DNA from: Bernardetiaceae bacterium
GTDB taxonomy: Bacteria > Bacteroidota > Bacteroidia > Cytophagales > Thermoflexibacteraceae
Length of the DNA: 42,651 bases
Assembly (NCBI GenBank): GCA_025454895.1
Contig: JALONO010000002.1
Coordinates: forward strand, 1 to 42,651
Reading direction: 5' to 3'
Shown here one piece after another: positions 23,633-31,840 of this stretch. Each line of letters opens with the position of its first letter. The first letter of the stretch is position 1. The notes below the pieces were generated by a model. The model made no database searches and had not been told where the DNA came from. It worked only from the letters and a program-made list of their open reading frames with translations. A program made the translations under genes and the position numbers.

Positions 23633-24868
23633 GTGGACACCCGCCCGCCCCACTCTGTGTTGGTTACCACCTTTTGGTCTTACAAAGATGCCCTGGTGCA
23701 AACCTACACCCTGCCCTACCTCAAGATCATGCACCGTTACCTGCCGCCGGGCAGCGTCATCTACCTGCTTACCCTGGAACAGCCCCGGTTTAAGGTAAAC
23801 CCGGCCGACTGGCCCGCCGAGTACGCCGCCCTGGCCCAGCATGGCATCCGGTTGATCCATTTCCCGTATTTCCCTTATGGCCTGCGCTCGTTGCTTAACT
23901 GGGGGCGGATTGTGCTGTTTTTGTGGTGGTTAGTGATGCGCAAGGGCGTGCAAACCATCCACTCGTTTTGTACCCCAGCGGCCTTGGCGGGCTACTTGCT
24001 GTCCATGTCCACGGGCCGCCGATTGATCATGGATAGCTACGAACCCCACGCCGAGGCTTCGGTCGAGAACGGCGACTGGGCCCGCGACAGTTTCCGCTTC
24101 CGCTTGTTGTTTGGGGTAGAACGGCTGGCCAGCCGCCGGGCCGCCCTGGTCATTTCGGCCACGGAGGGGATGCGCCACTACGCCCGGGAAAAATACGGGG
24201 TTATCTTTAAACGGTTTTACGTCAAGCCCGCCTGCGTGGACCTGGCCCTCTTCTCCGAGCGGAACCTCAAAAAACCAGACTTAGTGACCCAATTGGGCTT
24301 GGCCGATAAAATCGTGGCGGTGTACGCGGGTAAATTCGGCGGGATTTATTTGGATAAAGAAGTGTTCGATCTGCTGCGGGTGGCCCAGTTGCACTGGGGC
24401 GACCGGCTGAGGGTGCTGGTGCTCACCAGCCACTCCCCGGACCAGGTGGCCGCCTTGGCCCAGGCTAGCGGACTGGACCCGGCGGTGGTGATCACCCAGT
24501 TTGTGCCCCATGCCCACATTGCCGACTACCTGGGACTGGCCGATTTTGCTCTCACGCCCGTGAAGCCCATCCCGACTAAACGCTACTGCACCCCCATTAA
24601 AAACGGCGAGTACTGGGCCTTGGGCCTACCGGTGGTGATCACCCCCCAAATCTCGGATGACAGTGAGATCATTGATAATGAAGAGATTGGAGCTATCATG
24701 AACCATTTTGACGACGCGGATTATGCCCGTGTGGTTGCCCGCATTGATCAGTTGCTCAGCCAACCCCGGGCCGCCCTTTACCAGAAAATTAGGGCGGTGG
24801 CCGAGCGGTACCGCAGTTTCCTGATCGCTGAACAAATTTACCGCGAAGTGTATGGCCCCACCCCCTAG
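23633..24868 (+). CDS. Glycosyltransferase, family-4-like
   Basis: About 411 residues. No ATG is available after the in-frame TAG at 23621; the start is GTG 23633 or TTG 23627 (adding two residues). The N-terminal Rossmann strand is HSVLVTTFWSY. DSYEPHAEASVENGDWAR and LVISATEGMRHYAREKYG are acceptor-domain features. The donor domain has VYAGKFGGIY, LVLTSHSPDQVAAL and the C-terminal YCTPIKNGEYWALGLPVV, where the Glu is the expected nucleotide-sugar ligand. It is a cytosolic or membrane-associated glycan-building enzyme; sugar and acceptor are unknown. A hydrophobic stretch (LFLWWLVM) may touch the membrane. It overlaps the next gene by 17 bp, so the two are cotranslated. Confidence 0.85.
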   Translation: MDTRPPHSVLVTTFWSYKDALVQTYTLPYLKIMHRYLPPGSVIYLLTLEQPRFKVNPADWPAEYAALAQHGIRLIHFPYFPYGLRSLLNWGRIVLFLWWLVMRKGVQTIHSFCTPAALAGYLLSMSTGRRLIMDSYEPHAEASVENGDWARDSFRFRLLFGVERLASRRAALVISATEGMRHYAREKYGVIFKRFYVKPACVDLALFSERNLKKPDLVTQLGLADKIVAVYAGKFGGIYLDKEVFDLLRVAQLHWGDRLRVLVLTSHSPDQVAALAQASGLDPAVVITQFVPHAHIADYLGLADFALTPVKPIPTKRYCTPIKNGEYWALGLPVVITPQISDDSEIIDNEEIGAIMNHFDDADYARVVARIDQLLSQPRAALYQKIRAVAERYRSFLIAEQIYREVYGPTP

Positions 24869-25538
24869 CGGGCTGCAACTGGCCCGGCGCAACCGCCGCT
24901 CGCTGGGGTTGATGCTGGGGCTGCTGGTGGCCCAGTTACTGGCCGGAGGCTTGGCCGCCCGGCTGGTGCAAACCCAAGGGCACTCCCTGCCGCCCACCGA
25001 TAGCCCGTGGCCGCTCTTGGTTTTCATCGTCCTGGGCGTGCTCATGACCTTGGGGCTGGCTTCGGCCACGCTGGTGGCCATGTTGGGTGGGTTTTGGCTG
25101 GGGGCCTGGGGCTTGGCCTACACGGTTCCGGTGTACCTGCTGGCCACCTGGGCGGGCTATCGCTTGGGCCGCTACACCGATGGCGGGGCCTTGGCCGCCA
25201 GTATCCCCGCCACGGGGCGGTTCCGGCGGTGGTGGGACCGGCTGCGCGACCGCCCCCTGGCTTTGGCCTTCATTTGCCGATTGTTGCCCTTGGGCCTCAG
25301 TTTTGCCCTTACCAACACGGTGCTGGCCATGAGCGGGCTGCGCCCCCGGCCTTACCTACTGGGCGGCCTGTTGGGCATGTTGCCCCGCACCCTGCTGGCC
25401 ACCTGGGCGGGCGCACAGGTGCACCACCTTCCCGATCTGTTGACGGGGCTGGGGCTTTACCAGCCCTATGTTTGGGCCGGGGGCCTGCTGTTGGCGGCCT
25501 TCGTGGTCGCGCTGGCCTGGTATCGCCGCCAGGTTTGA
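24852..25538 (+). CDS. TVP38/TMEM64 (VTT/DedA-like) membrane protein
   Basis: This 228-residue protein has about five to six hydrophobic helices. The VTT domain is seen in TLGLASATLVAMLGGFWLGA, then RLRDRPLALAFICRLLPLG with the amphipathic re-entrant region, LLGGLLGMLPRTLLATWAGA, and a final helix before RRQV. VTT/DedA proteins act as lipid scramblases or undecaprenyl-phosphate carriers; pairing with an overlapping glycosyltransferase suggests handling of a lipid-linked sugar, which is an inference. ATG 24852 lies inside the last codons of the glycosyltransferase gene. It is convergent with the methyltransferase operon, with a 102-bp element between them. Confidence 0.87.
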   Translation: MAPPPSGLQLARRNRRSLGLMLGLLVAQLLAGGLAARLVQTQGHSLPPTDSPWPLLVFIVLGVLMTLGLASATLVAMLGGFWLGAWGLAYTVPVYLLATWAGYRLGRYTDGGALAASIPATGRFRRWWDRLRDRPLALAFICRLLPLGLSFALTNTVLAMSGLRPRPYLLGGLLGMLPRTLLATWAGAQVHHLPDLLTGLGLYQPYVWAGGLLLAAFVVALAWYRRQV

Positions 25539-25611
25539 GGACGGGCGTTCATTTACCACCAGGGCGGGCACAAGGCTCGGGGGCTTTCTAGGTTTAGTCA
25601 AAAATCAACTC

Positions 25612-25713
25612 ATTCTAAAATCAAATGGAAATTGTGTCTTTCCTATTTTGTAAGTGATTGATAACCAAATAGAAAATCATTTGGTCATGCAATCATTTAG
25701 TTATTTTAGTATC
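25612..25713 (+). repeat. 102-bp dispersed element, copy C (convergent gap)
   Basis: Starts ATTCTAAAATCAAATGG and ends TTATTTTAGTATC. Core AGTGATTGATAACCAAATAG. It lies between the VTT stop (25538) and the methyltransferase stop (25837), 124 bp from the latter. Confidence 0.87.
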
Positions 25714-25836
25714 AGTCAAGCAGAAAACCTTTACAAGATTAGTCCGAGTGAAGGGGACGTAATTTCGCACGAGTACAGGTAATGCGAAGGAGGGATACGC
25801 TTTGAAACTCGCCAAAAATCAATAACGAACCAGCCA

Positions 25837-26532
25837 TCACTGAATAATAAAAACCACCGGGATTTTATGGAGGTCGGGCGGGGCGGTTTTCCAGGCACTG
25901 ACTTTTTTGGTGCGCACAAAACCATCCGGGGCCGTCAAATTAGCCGCTATGCACAGGCGGGTATCAGGTTGGAGGTGGGTGAGCAGCAGGCCCAGTAGCC
26001 CATTGTTGCGGTAGGGGGTCTCGATAAAAAGCTGGGCCTGGCCCGTTTGGCGGGCGGTGCGCTCCAGGGCCTTGGCCTTGGTGGCGGCTTCTTCTCTTTT
26101 CACGGGTAGGTAGCCGTGGAAGGTGAACCCCTGCCCGTTTAACCCGGAGCCCATGAGGGCCAGCAATAACGACGACGGCCCCACGAGCGGTACCACCTCC
26201 CACCCGTGGGCGTGCGCGTACTGCACGGCCAGCGCGCCGGGGTCGGCAATGCCGGGGCAGCCCGCTTCCGACATCACACCCACGGTTTGCGTGGGCTGAA
26301 CCAGTTTTAAAAACGCGGCTAAGTCGGCTTGGCTGGTATGCTTATCTAATTGAAAAAACGGGATTTGATCGATTTTGCGGCCGGTTTTGAGGCTGCTCAC
26401 AAAACGGCGGGCCGTGCGCAGTTCCTCGGCCAGCACGTAGTCGACCGTGGCCACCACGGCTTGCACCTGGGGGGCCAAAGTGTCCAAGGCTTCGGGGGCT
26501 AGTGGCAGCGGGATCAGGTACAGCCGGGGCAT
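25837..26532 (-). CDS. SAM-dependent methyltransferase, RsmI-like (tetrapyrrole-methylase fold)
   Basis: The protein has 231 residues, shorter than classical RsmI (~280). It has YLIPLPLAPEALDTL, YVLAEELRTARRFVSSL, VGVMSEAGCPGIADPGALAV, VVPLVGPSSLLLALMGSGL and FIETPYRNN, all hallmarks of the rRNA small-subunit 2'-O-methyltransferase branch of this superfamily. It probably methylates 16S rRNA or a related target using SAM; the short form is a known Bacteroidota variant whose exact site is not visible here. It starts one base after the stop of the upstream gene, so the pair is an operon. It ends VVFIIQ. Confidence 0.88.
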   Translation of the reverse strand: MPRLYLIPLPLAPEALDTLAPQVQAVVATVDYVLAEELRTARRFVSSLKTGRKIDQIPFFQLDKHTSQADLAAFLKLVQPTQTVGVMSEAGCPGIADPGALAVQYAHAHGWEVVPLVGPSSLLLALMGSGLNGQGFTFHGYLPVKREEAATKAKALERTARQTGQAQLFIETPYRNNGLLGLLLTHLQPDTRLCIAANLTAPDGFVRTKKVSAWKTAPPDLHKIPVVFIIQ

Positions 26533-26533
26533 T

Positions 26534-27028
26534 TTAAGCGGCCAACTGGGGCTTGAAATACCGGGCCAGCCAGGTTTGGGCGGCGGGCACTTCCAGTTGG
26601 GTGGCCAGGTCGCCCCAGCGCTCGGCTAGCAGGTTAAACACTACGGTTTCGGGGCGGAGCAGGCCCTGGGCCACGGCGGTTTTAAGCTCGCCCATTTTCA
26701 GGGTGGCAATGTGCCCTTGCGCGTCGCGGTAGGCCACCGTGGTCCGGTCGAAAAAGTCGGTGCCCAGTTGCTGGCCCAGTTGGCGCAGCAGGGCCACCGA
26801 CTTATCAATGGAGCAGCCGCTGGGGGCGGCTTGGAGTTGGTCCACCGCTACGGCCACAAACCGGCGGTGCAACACCTGGGCGGCGGCGGCCAGCGGTTGG
26901 CCGTGGCTGGCCCAACTTTCCACAAATCCCGCCAGGGTTTGTTCCACTTGGGCCGTTTCGGCGGGCGAAAGTTCGCGCCCGGCTTGGTAAAGCCACAGGC
27001 GGGCGTGGGGGGGCAGGGTTGGTTCCAT
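26534..27028 (-). CDS. Bacteroidota-conserved protein of unknown function (often named ABC transporter ATPase)
   Basis: This 164-residue cytosolic protein has no Walker A or ABC signature, so the ATPase label found on similar proteins is not supported. Conserved-looking parts are RLWLYQAGRELSPAE, FVESWASHGQPLAA, RRFVAVAVDQ, PSGCSIDKSVALLRQL and FFDRTTVAYRD. The PSGCSID motif with its Cys and the GQPL motif are the most distinctive. It is cotranscribed with the RsmI-like methyltransferase, 1 bp apart. A link to ribosome maturation is only guilt by association. Confidence 0.82.
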   Translation of the reverse strand: MEPTLPPHARLWLYQAGRELSPAETAQVEQTLAGFVESWASHGQPLAAAAQVLHRRFVAVAVDQLQAAPSGCSIDKSVALLRQLGQQLGTDFFDRTTVAYRDAQGHIATLKMGELKTAVAQGLLRPETVVFNLLAERWGDLATQLEVPAAQTWLARYFKPQLAA

Positions 27029-27342
27029 CGCAGTTTTTTAGTTGGGCAAAGTTCGGGGTTTTTCCGGGGTTTTGGCAAGTTTTGGCCAACTTGCCCCCAT
27101 ATCCTGGCAGCGGCGAGTCTTTAAAATGACGGAATGCTTGCAGGATTAGATCGCCGTTTCATCTGATTGTCAATGATTGGCAAGATGGAAAATCCGCATT
27201 CTCCATTTGATCTTGGTATAAACGCCCAGGCTGCAATTTGAATATGGGCAAATTGAGGCACAAATTTTTGGGGCATAGCCTGGGGGCGGTGCAACCCGCC
27301 GGGCAGTGGGGGAGTCTTTAGCAAAACTTAAACGATTGCTTT
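27029..27342. other. 314-bp divergent gap holding element copy D
   Basis: It separates the unknown/methyltransferase operon from the DUF2807 gene. It holds element copy D and no gene. I find no consensus promoter for either side. Confidence 0.6.
27117..27219 (-). repeat. 102-bp dispersed element, copy D (divergent gap)
   Basis: Minus orientation: starts GTCTTTAAAATGACGGAATG and ends GATCTTGGTAT on plus. It is the most diverged of the six full-length copies and the only one in a divergent gap, between the 5' ends of two genes. Confidence 0.75.
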
Positions 27343-28038
27343 ATGAAAAAGTGGCTGGGCTTGGCCCTTATGTTGACGATAGTAGCCGCCGGAGCTTCGG
27401 CGCAAACGATTTTAGACCGCGACTTGCCCGCTTTTAGCAGCCTAAGCCTGGGCCTGGGCGGTAAAACCACCCTCCAAGCTGGCGACCGGGAGCACATCCG
27501 CATTGAGGGCACGGGGATCGCGGCCGACGACCTAGAGGTGGAAGTTCGGGGCGGGCGGCTGGTAGTGGGCACCGAAAACGGTTGGGATTGGCGACGCAAG
27601 CAACCCAAGGATATCCGCATCGTCATCACCTATAAAACCCTCAATGCCATTGACGTGAGCGGTTCGGGCCAGGTAACGGTTACCAGCAAGCTCAAAGCCA
27701 GTCGGTTCGAGGTTCGGATCAGCGGTTCGGCCGATTTGACGGCCAGCCTGGAGGCCAACGAGGTGGAAGTGGACATCTCCGGCTCGGGCGGGGTAACGCT
27801 GGCTGGGCAAAGTAAGCGGGCCGACCTCACGCTCAGCGGCTCGGGCCAAGTAAATGCGTTCGACCTCCAAACCGAGGAGACCGAGGTAACCATCAGTGGC
27901 TCGGGCGGGGTAGATGTGTCGGTGAGCCGGTCCATCGAGACCCAGGTAAGCGGCTCGGGCGATGTGCGTTATAAAGGCAACCCAGCCCGGCAAATTTGCA
28001 ATAACAGTGGCTCGGGTACCTGCAAACGGGTAAACTAG
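27343..28038 (+). CDS. Secreted DUF2807 (head GIN domain) protein
   Basis: This 231-residue protein has a signal peptide (MKKWLGLALMLTIVAAGASA). The body is a right-handed beta-helix of about seven turns marked by SGSG: DVSGSGQVTVTSKL, RISGSADLTA, DISGSGGVTLAG, LSGSGQVNA, TISGSGGVDVS, QVSGSGDVRYKG, NNSGSGTCK. Two Cys near the C-terminus may form a disulfide. GIN domains are frequent in Bacteroidota envelopes and have no defined ligand. A second GIN domain in this window is fused to the PspC protein. No promoter was recognised upstream. Confidence 0.9.
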   Translation: MKKWLGLALMLTIVAAGASAQTILDRDLPAFSSLSLGLGGKTTLQAGDREHIRIEGTGIAADDLEVEVRGGRLVVGTENGWDWRRKQPKDIRIVITYKTLNAIDVSGSGQVTVTSKLKASRFEVRISGSADLTASLEANEVEVDISGSGGVTLAGQSKRADLTLSGSGQVNAFDLQTEETEVTISGSGGVDVSVSRSIETQVSGSGDVRYKGNPARQICNNSGSGTCKRVN

Positions 28039-28379
28039 CCAAGAAAATTAGCAAACCTGCGGACGCTCGGGTACGCGGATCCACGATGGATAACCAATCG
28101 GCGGCGGTCAGTAACGGCCAAGCTACTGGTTGGTTTTTGCCTTTGAGCCAATGGCTGGGCCAGCTATTTGGCAATGCTGCCTAGCGGCTTACAATTGGCA
28201 CAAACTGGGGCGGTTTCTTACAAGGCTGGGTATTGCCGATTAACTTTGCCACTGGTGGTAGCGCGGCCTTTGCACGGATTTTGCACCTAGGCGGTTACCC
28301 CTTACCTTCATCAGTCATTAACCAAACCTATCTTATCCCTTTCCATTGCGGTTTAGCCCGCCTGGCCGCCACTGTCCAA
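28039..28379. other. 341-bp gap before the SpoIIE phosphatase
   Basis: No gene seen. A weak stem (CAGTA 28109-28113 / TACTG 28124-28128) followed by T5 (28133-28137) could terminate the DUF2807 transcript. A one-mismatch promoter match for the phosphatase lies at 28218-28248. Confidence 0.5.
28218..28248 (+). promoter_or_regulatory. Possible promoter of the SpoIIE phosphatase gene
   Basis: TTA (one off TTG) at 28218-28220, a 20-bp spacer, and TAACTTTG at 28241-28248 match the consensus with one mismatch. Confidence 0.4.
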
Positions 28380-30458
28380 ATGTTCCGGTTCTTATTATTT
28401 GCGCTGATTTTGTTTGCCGTGCTGCCCGCGTCGGCCCAAGCTTGGGACGACAACCTGGAACGCTTGGTGAAAATCATTGCCGAAAACAAAAGGGATACCC
28501 GCCATGTGGACGCGCTAAACGGGGCCAGCGACCTGCTGTTGAGCCGGGAGCCAGCCAAAGCGACTGCTTACGCCGAAGAGGCGGCCCGGCTGGCCCTAGT
28601 GCTAGACTACGATGCCGCCCAAGCCCACGCCCTAGCCAACCTGGGCTATTTGGTGGCCGGCCAAAAAAATGATCACAGCAAAGCGGCCGACTACTTTACC
28701 CAAGCCACCCGGTTGTATCAAACCATGTTGGCCCAAGGCAAAGTGAACAAAACCGTGGTGTACGATTTTGCCACCAACCGCCTCATTCCCGCCGGCAAGT
28801 TGTTAGAAGCCAAGGGAGAGGACCTTAGTCGTCGGGAGAAAAAAGCCTTAAAAGAATACAAAATCCTACAAGGCGAGTTTGCCGACCTCATTGCCGAGGT
28901 GGCCCGCCTGAAAGAGCAGGAAAAAGAGCGCCGGGCCAGGGATGCCCGCCTCGACTCAGCAGCGGCCGTGTTAGTATCGCGCAAAAACGAACTGATGACC
29001 AAAGATGCGGAACTGGCCAAAAAAGAGAGCGAGCTAGTTCGTAAAAACCGGCTCATCACCATCCGCAACCGCGAAAAACAAGCCCTGGCCCAAATCAATG
29101 CCGAACTATCAACGGGCCTGAGCACCACTGCCGACAGCTTGAAAGATGTACTGGACAGCTTGGAGGCCACCGCTGGGCATTTGCAAGTAACTACCGAAAC
29201 TTTGCTGCTGCACGAAATGCGGTTGCAGCAAGAGGCAATGGCCAACATGGAGGAAAAAGCCCGCGTGGAAAAACTCCAGGAAGAAAAACGCCAGCAGTGG
29301 TGGTTGGTAGCCGGAGCCGGGGCCTTGGTGCTGCTGGGGGCCGTTTTTTCTTTCTTCGTGTGGCGGCAATTGCGCCTACGCAAGCGACTGTACGTGGCCC
29401 TGGAGGAACGCAACTTTGAACTCAACCAAAAAAATGTTGAGATCAACAACCAAAAAGACGAAATTGAGGCCCAGCACAACGATATTTTATTGCAGAAAGA
29501 AGAAATTGAAGCCCAGCGCGACGATATTTTAGCCAAAAACTCTCAGATCACCTCGAGCATCCAGTACGCGCAGCGCATCCAGTCGGCGATTTTGCCGGAC
29601 CCTACCCGCCTGCAGTTGATGCTGCCCGAGTCATTCATTTTGTTCATGCCGCGCGATATGGTGAGCGGCGATTTTTACTGGTTCACCGAGATTTACGACT
29701 ACCGCAAACCCCAGTTGGTGGACCATACCGCCACCGTGCCGCCCCGGCAGTGGGGCGACTGGCCCGAGCAAACTGGCTGGGGGGCCGCAGCCCAGCCCGG
29801 CGGGCGGCAAATGCCCCAGTCTCCCGAGGAAAGCCCGGCCTTGACAGGCTCGTCCAAGATCATCGTGGCTGCGGTGGATTGTACGGGTCACGGCGTGCCG
29901 GGGGCTTTCATGAGCATGATCGGCAACAAATTGCTCGACGACATTGTCCACGTGCGCCGCATCACCTCGCCCGAGCTGATTTTGCAAGAACTGCACCGGG
30001 GCGTAGTGGAGTCGTTGCGCCAGCGCGATACCAACAACCGCGACGGCATGGACATCGCCCTGTGCGTGATCGACCGTGCCAACCATACTTTGGAGTTTGC
30101 CGGGGCCATGAACCCACTTATTTACATCCGCGACGAAGAACTGCTCGAGATCAAGGCCGACAAGCGCTCCGTGGGAGGCTTTATCGTGGACGACGACCGG
30201 ACGTTTAGCAAACACACCATCGACATTTCCCGGCCGGGTATGTACTACATCTTCTCCGATGGGATACCCGACCAGTTTGGCGGGCCGGAGAAGCGCAAGT
30301 TTATGCTCAAAAACCTGCGCAACCGGTTGGTACAAGTACACGACCAACCTCCGGCCACCCAAAAGTCCGCCATCGAGAAAACCATTGAAGGTTGGCGATA
30401 TAACTACGGCTATAACAAACAAACCGACGACATTTTACTCATCGGTTTTCGGGTGTAA
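28380..30458 (+). CDS. Membrane-anchored SpoIIE-type serine phosphatase with N-terminal TPR-like and coiled-coil regions
   Basis: The protein has 692 residues from ATG 28380, which gives a signal peptide (MFRFLLFALILFAVLPASAQ); an ATG at 28233 would bury it. A periplasmic helical/TPR-like region (residues ~20-120) and a long coiled coil (~150-300, EQEKERRARD, KDAELAKKESELVRKN) lead to a transmembrane helix (~307-329). A second heptad region (EINNQKDEIEAQ, repeated) precedes the PP2C domain (~420-690): FMPRDMVSGDFYWF, AAVDCTGHGVPGAFMSMIG, DGMDIALCVID, YYIFSDGIPDQFGG, with the metal-binding Asp residues in place. It likely dephosphorylates an anti-anti-sigma-type target, unknown here. A strong terminator follows. 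Confidence 0.92.
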   Translation: MFRFLLFALILFAVLPASAQAWDDNLERLVKIIAENKRDTRHVDALNGASDLLLSREPAKATAYAEEAARLALVLDYDAAQAHALANLGYLVAGQKNDHSKAADYFTQATRLYQTMLAQGKVNKTVVYDFATNRLIPAGKLLEAKGEDLSRREKKALKEYKILQGEFADLIAEVARLKEQEKERRARDARLDSAAAVLVSRKNELMTKDAELAKKESELVRKNRLITIRNREKQALAQINAELSTGLSTTADSLKDVLDSLEATAGHLQVTTETLLLHEMRLQQEAMANMEEKARVEKLQEEKRQQWWLVAGAGALVLLGAVFSFFVWRQLRLRKRLYVALEERNFELNQKNVEINNQKDEIEAQHNDILLQKEEIEAQRDDILAKNSQITSSIQYAQRIQSAILPDPTRLQLMLPESFILFMPRDMVSGDFYWFTEIYDYRKPQLVDHTATVPPRQWGDWPEQTGWGAAAQPGGRQMPQSPEESPALTGSSKIIVAAVDCTGHGVPGAFMSMIGNKLLDDIVHVRRITSPELILQELHRGVVESLRQRDTNNRDGMDIALCVIDRANHTLEFAGAMNPLIYIRDEELLEIKADKRSVGGFIVDDDRTFSKHTIDISRPGMYYIFSDGIPDQFGGPEKRKFMLKNLRNRLVQVHDQPPATQKSAIEKTIEGWRYNYGYNKQTDDILLIGFRV

Positions 30459-30479
30459 CGGCCCGCTACTTAACGCAAT

Positions 30480-30509
30480 GGCGCGAGGGTTTTCCTTCGC
30501 GCCGTTTTT
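30480..30509 (+). terminator. Intrinsic terminator of the SpoIIE phosphatase gene
   Basis: GGCGCGAGGG (30480-30489) and CCTTCGCGCC (30494-30503) form a 10-bp stem with one G-T pair and a TTTT loop, followed by GTTTTTA. Confidence 0.9.
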
Positions 30510-30734
30510 ATTTGGCCTAATTCCTCCATCATACTTTTGGGGTAGGGTGGGTGGTTTTTCATGGTTTACAGCGCGGGCAGGTTTCGCTTGCTAGGTGGGC
30601 AGACCCGGGTGCTGGCACGCCCACCCGCGAGGCGAATTTTGCCGCTCACCCAACAAACTGGCTCATTAATGGGTTGGGAAATTGGTTGATTTCTGTTGCC
30701 AGCCCCAGCCCTGGTTAAAATCGCTAACGTGGAT

Positions 30735-30795
30735 TTCTGGTATAATCATTTGTAAATCATTGAAAAACAATAACTTGTTTGATTTTATTGCTAAA
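30735..30795 (-). repeat. Possible decayed copy of the 102-bp element
   Basis: TGGTATAATCATTTGTAAATC and TTTGATTTTATTGCT on plus resemble the element ends in minus orientation, but the spacing is short and the core is poorly kept. Confidence 0.3.
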
Positions 30796-30892
30796 GGCAA
30801 ATACTGGTTCCGTATCTATAATTCACTAGCAAAAGATCATCACAATCAAAGTCATACCCTCAGTAAATCATTCAGCATAAGCATTTTTTTAG

Positions 30893-31840
30893 ATGAGTTC
30901 ACCTACTTTGTCCGGCTTGGCCCAAGACGTTCGCCACGGGCTGCACCAAACTCCCAAACGGCTTTTGTCAAAATACTTCTACGACGAGGTGGGCAGCCGT
31001 TTGTTCCAGCAGATCATGCACTTGCCGGAGTATTACCTCACCCGTTGCGAGCACGAGATCCTAAGTACTTACCAAGACGAGATTGGGGCGTGGTCCCGCC
31101 CGCCATTTGACTTAGTGGAACTGGGCGCGGGCGACGGGTTAAAAACCAAAATATTGCTGCGGCGGTGGCTCCAACTGGGCCATGATTTTACCTACTGGCC
31201 CATCGACATCTCGGCGGATACCCTGGCCGGGCTGGGCCGCTCGCTAGGGGCAGAATTACCCCAGTTGCGGTTTCAGCCCCTGCAAAACGATTACTTGCAG
31301 GCCCTTGCCCAACTGCCCGGCCACCGGCCCAAGTTGGTGTTGTTTTTGGGTTCCAATATCGGCAATTTTGCCAACCCGGAAGCCCTGGCCTTTTTGCGGG
31401 CCTTGTACCAAGTAATGCACCCCGGCGACGGGCTGCTCATCGGCTACGACCTTAAAAAGCACCCGGCCACCATTCTGGCTGCCTATAACGATGCCCAGGG
31501 GGTAACCAAAGCCTTCAATCTCAATATTTTAGCCCGCCTTAACCGAGAGTTGCTGGCCAATTTTGACCTGGCGGCGTTCGACCACTATGCCCTCTACCAT
31601 CCCGAGCTTGGCGAAGCCCGTAGTTACTTGGTGAGCCAACGCAGCCAGCAAGTGGCACTGGCGGCCCTGGACCTGCAAATAGACTTAGGTGCGGGCGAGG
31701 TGATCCACACGGAGGTGTCGCGCAAGTATACATCCGCTGAAATGGACGAACTGGTGAGCCAGGCGGGATTTGTTCCACTGCGTACTTTTTTGGATGCCAG
31801 GCGGCAGTTTGCCGATGGGCTGTTCCAACGCGGGGGCTAG
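30893..31840 (+). CDS. egtD: EgtD-like L-histidine N-alpha-methyltransferase
   Basis: This 315-residue cytosolic SAM-dependent methyltransferase has the Methyltransf_33 fold. The N-terminal segment SKYFYDEVGSRLFQQIMHLP and YYLTRCEHEIL is diagnostic. The SAM loop is DLVELGAGDGLKT, then TYWPIDISADTLAGL, LVLFLGSNIGNFANPE and DLKKHPATILAAYND. The C-terminal EVSRKYT is also typical. In ergothioneine or ovothiol-type pathways EgtD trimethylates histidine to hercynine. EgtB, the usual adjacent sulfoxide synthase, is absent from the window, so the pathway assignment is open. Its TAG overlaps the stop of the MFS gene (CTAG at 31837-31840). Confidence 0.88.
   Translation: MSSPTLSGLAQDVRHGLHQTPKRLLSKYFYDEVGSRLFQQIMHLPEYYLTRCEHEILSTYQDEIGAWSRPPFDLVELGAGDGLKTKILLRRWLQLGHDFTYWPIDISADTLAGLGRSLGAELPQLRFQPLQNDYLQALAQLPGHRPKLVLFLGSNIGNFANPEALAFLRALYQVMHPGDGLLIGYDLKKHPATILAAYNDAQGVTKAFNLNILARLNRELLANFDLAAFDHYALYHPELGEARSYLVSQRSQQVALAALDLQIDLGAGEVIHTEVSRKYTSAEMDELVSQAGFVPLRTFLDARRQFADGLFQRGG

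Larger units (their letters stand above)
30459..30892. other. 434-bp gap before egtD
   Basis: After the terminator it contains a 7-bp-stem hairpin (GGTGGGC 30594-30600 / GCCCACC 30619-30625) and a diverged 102-bp-element-like stretch near 30735-30795. No gene or clear promoter is seen. Confidence 0.55.

Noticed and set aside
25740-25800. Similarity between 25745-25795 and 21470-21516 flanking the repeats (GAGTACRGGTAATG)
   Set aside because: A short shared stretch in a different order relative to the elements; too weak to call a larger composite unit without an alignment search.
28718-29536. A 272-codon minus-strand frame
   Set aside because: Antisense shadow of the coiled-coil and TM part of the SpoIIE phosphatase; composition (Ser/Ala/Arg runs) is not protein-like.
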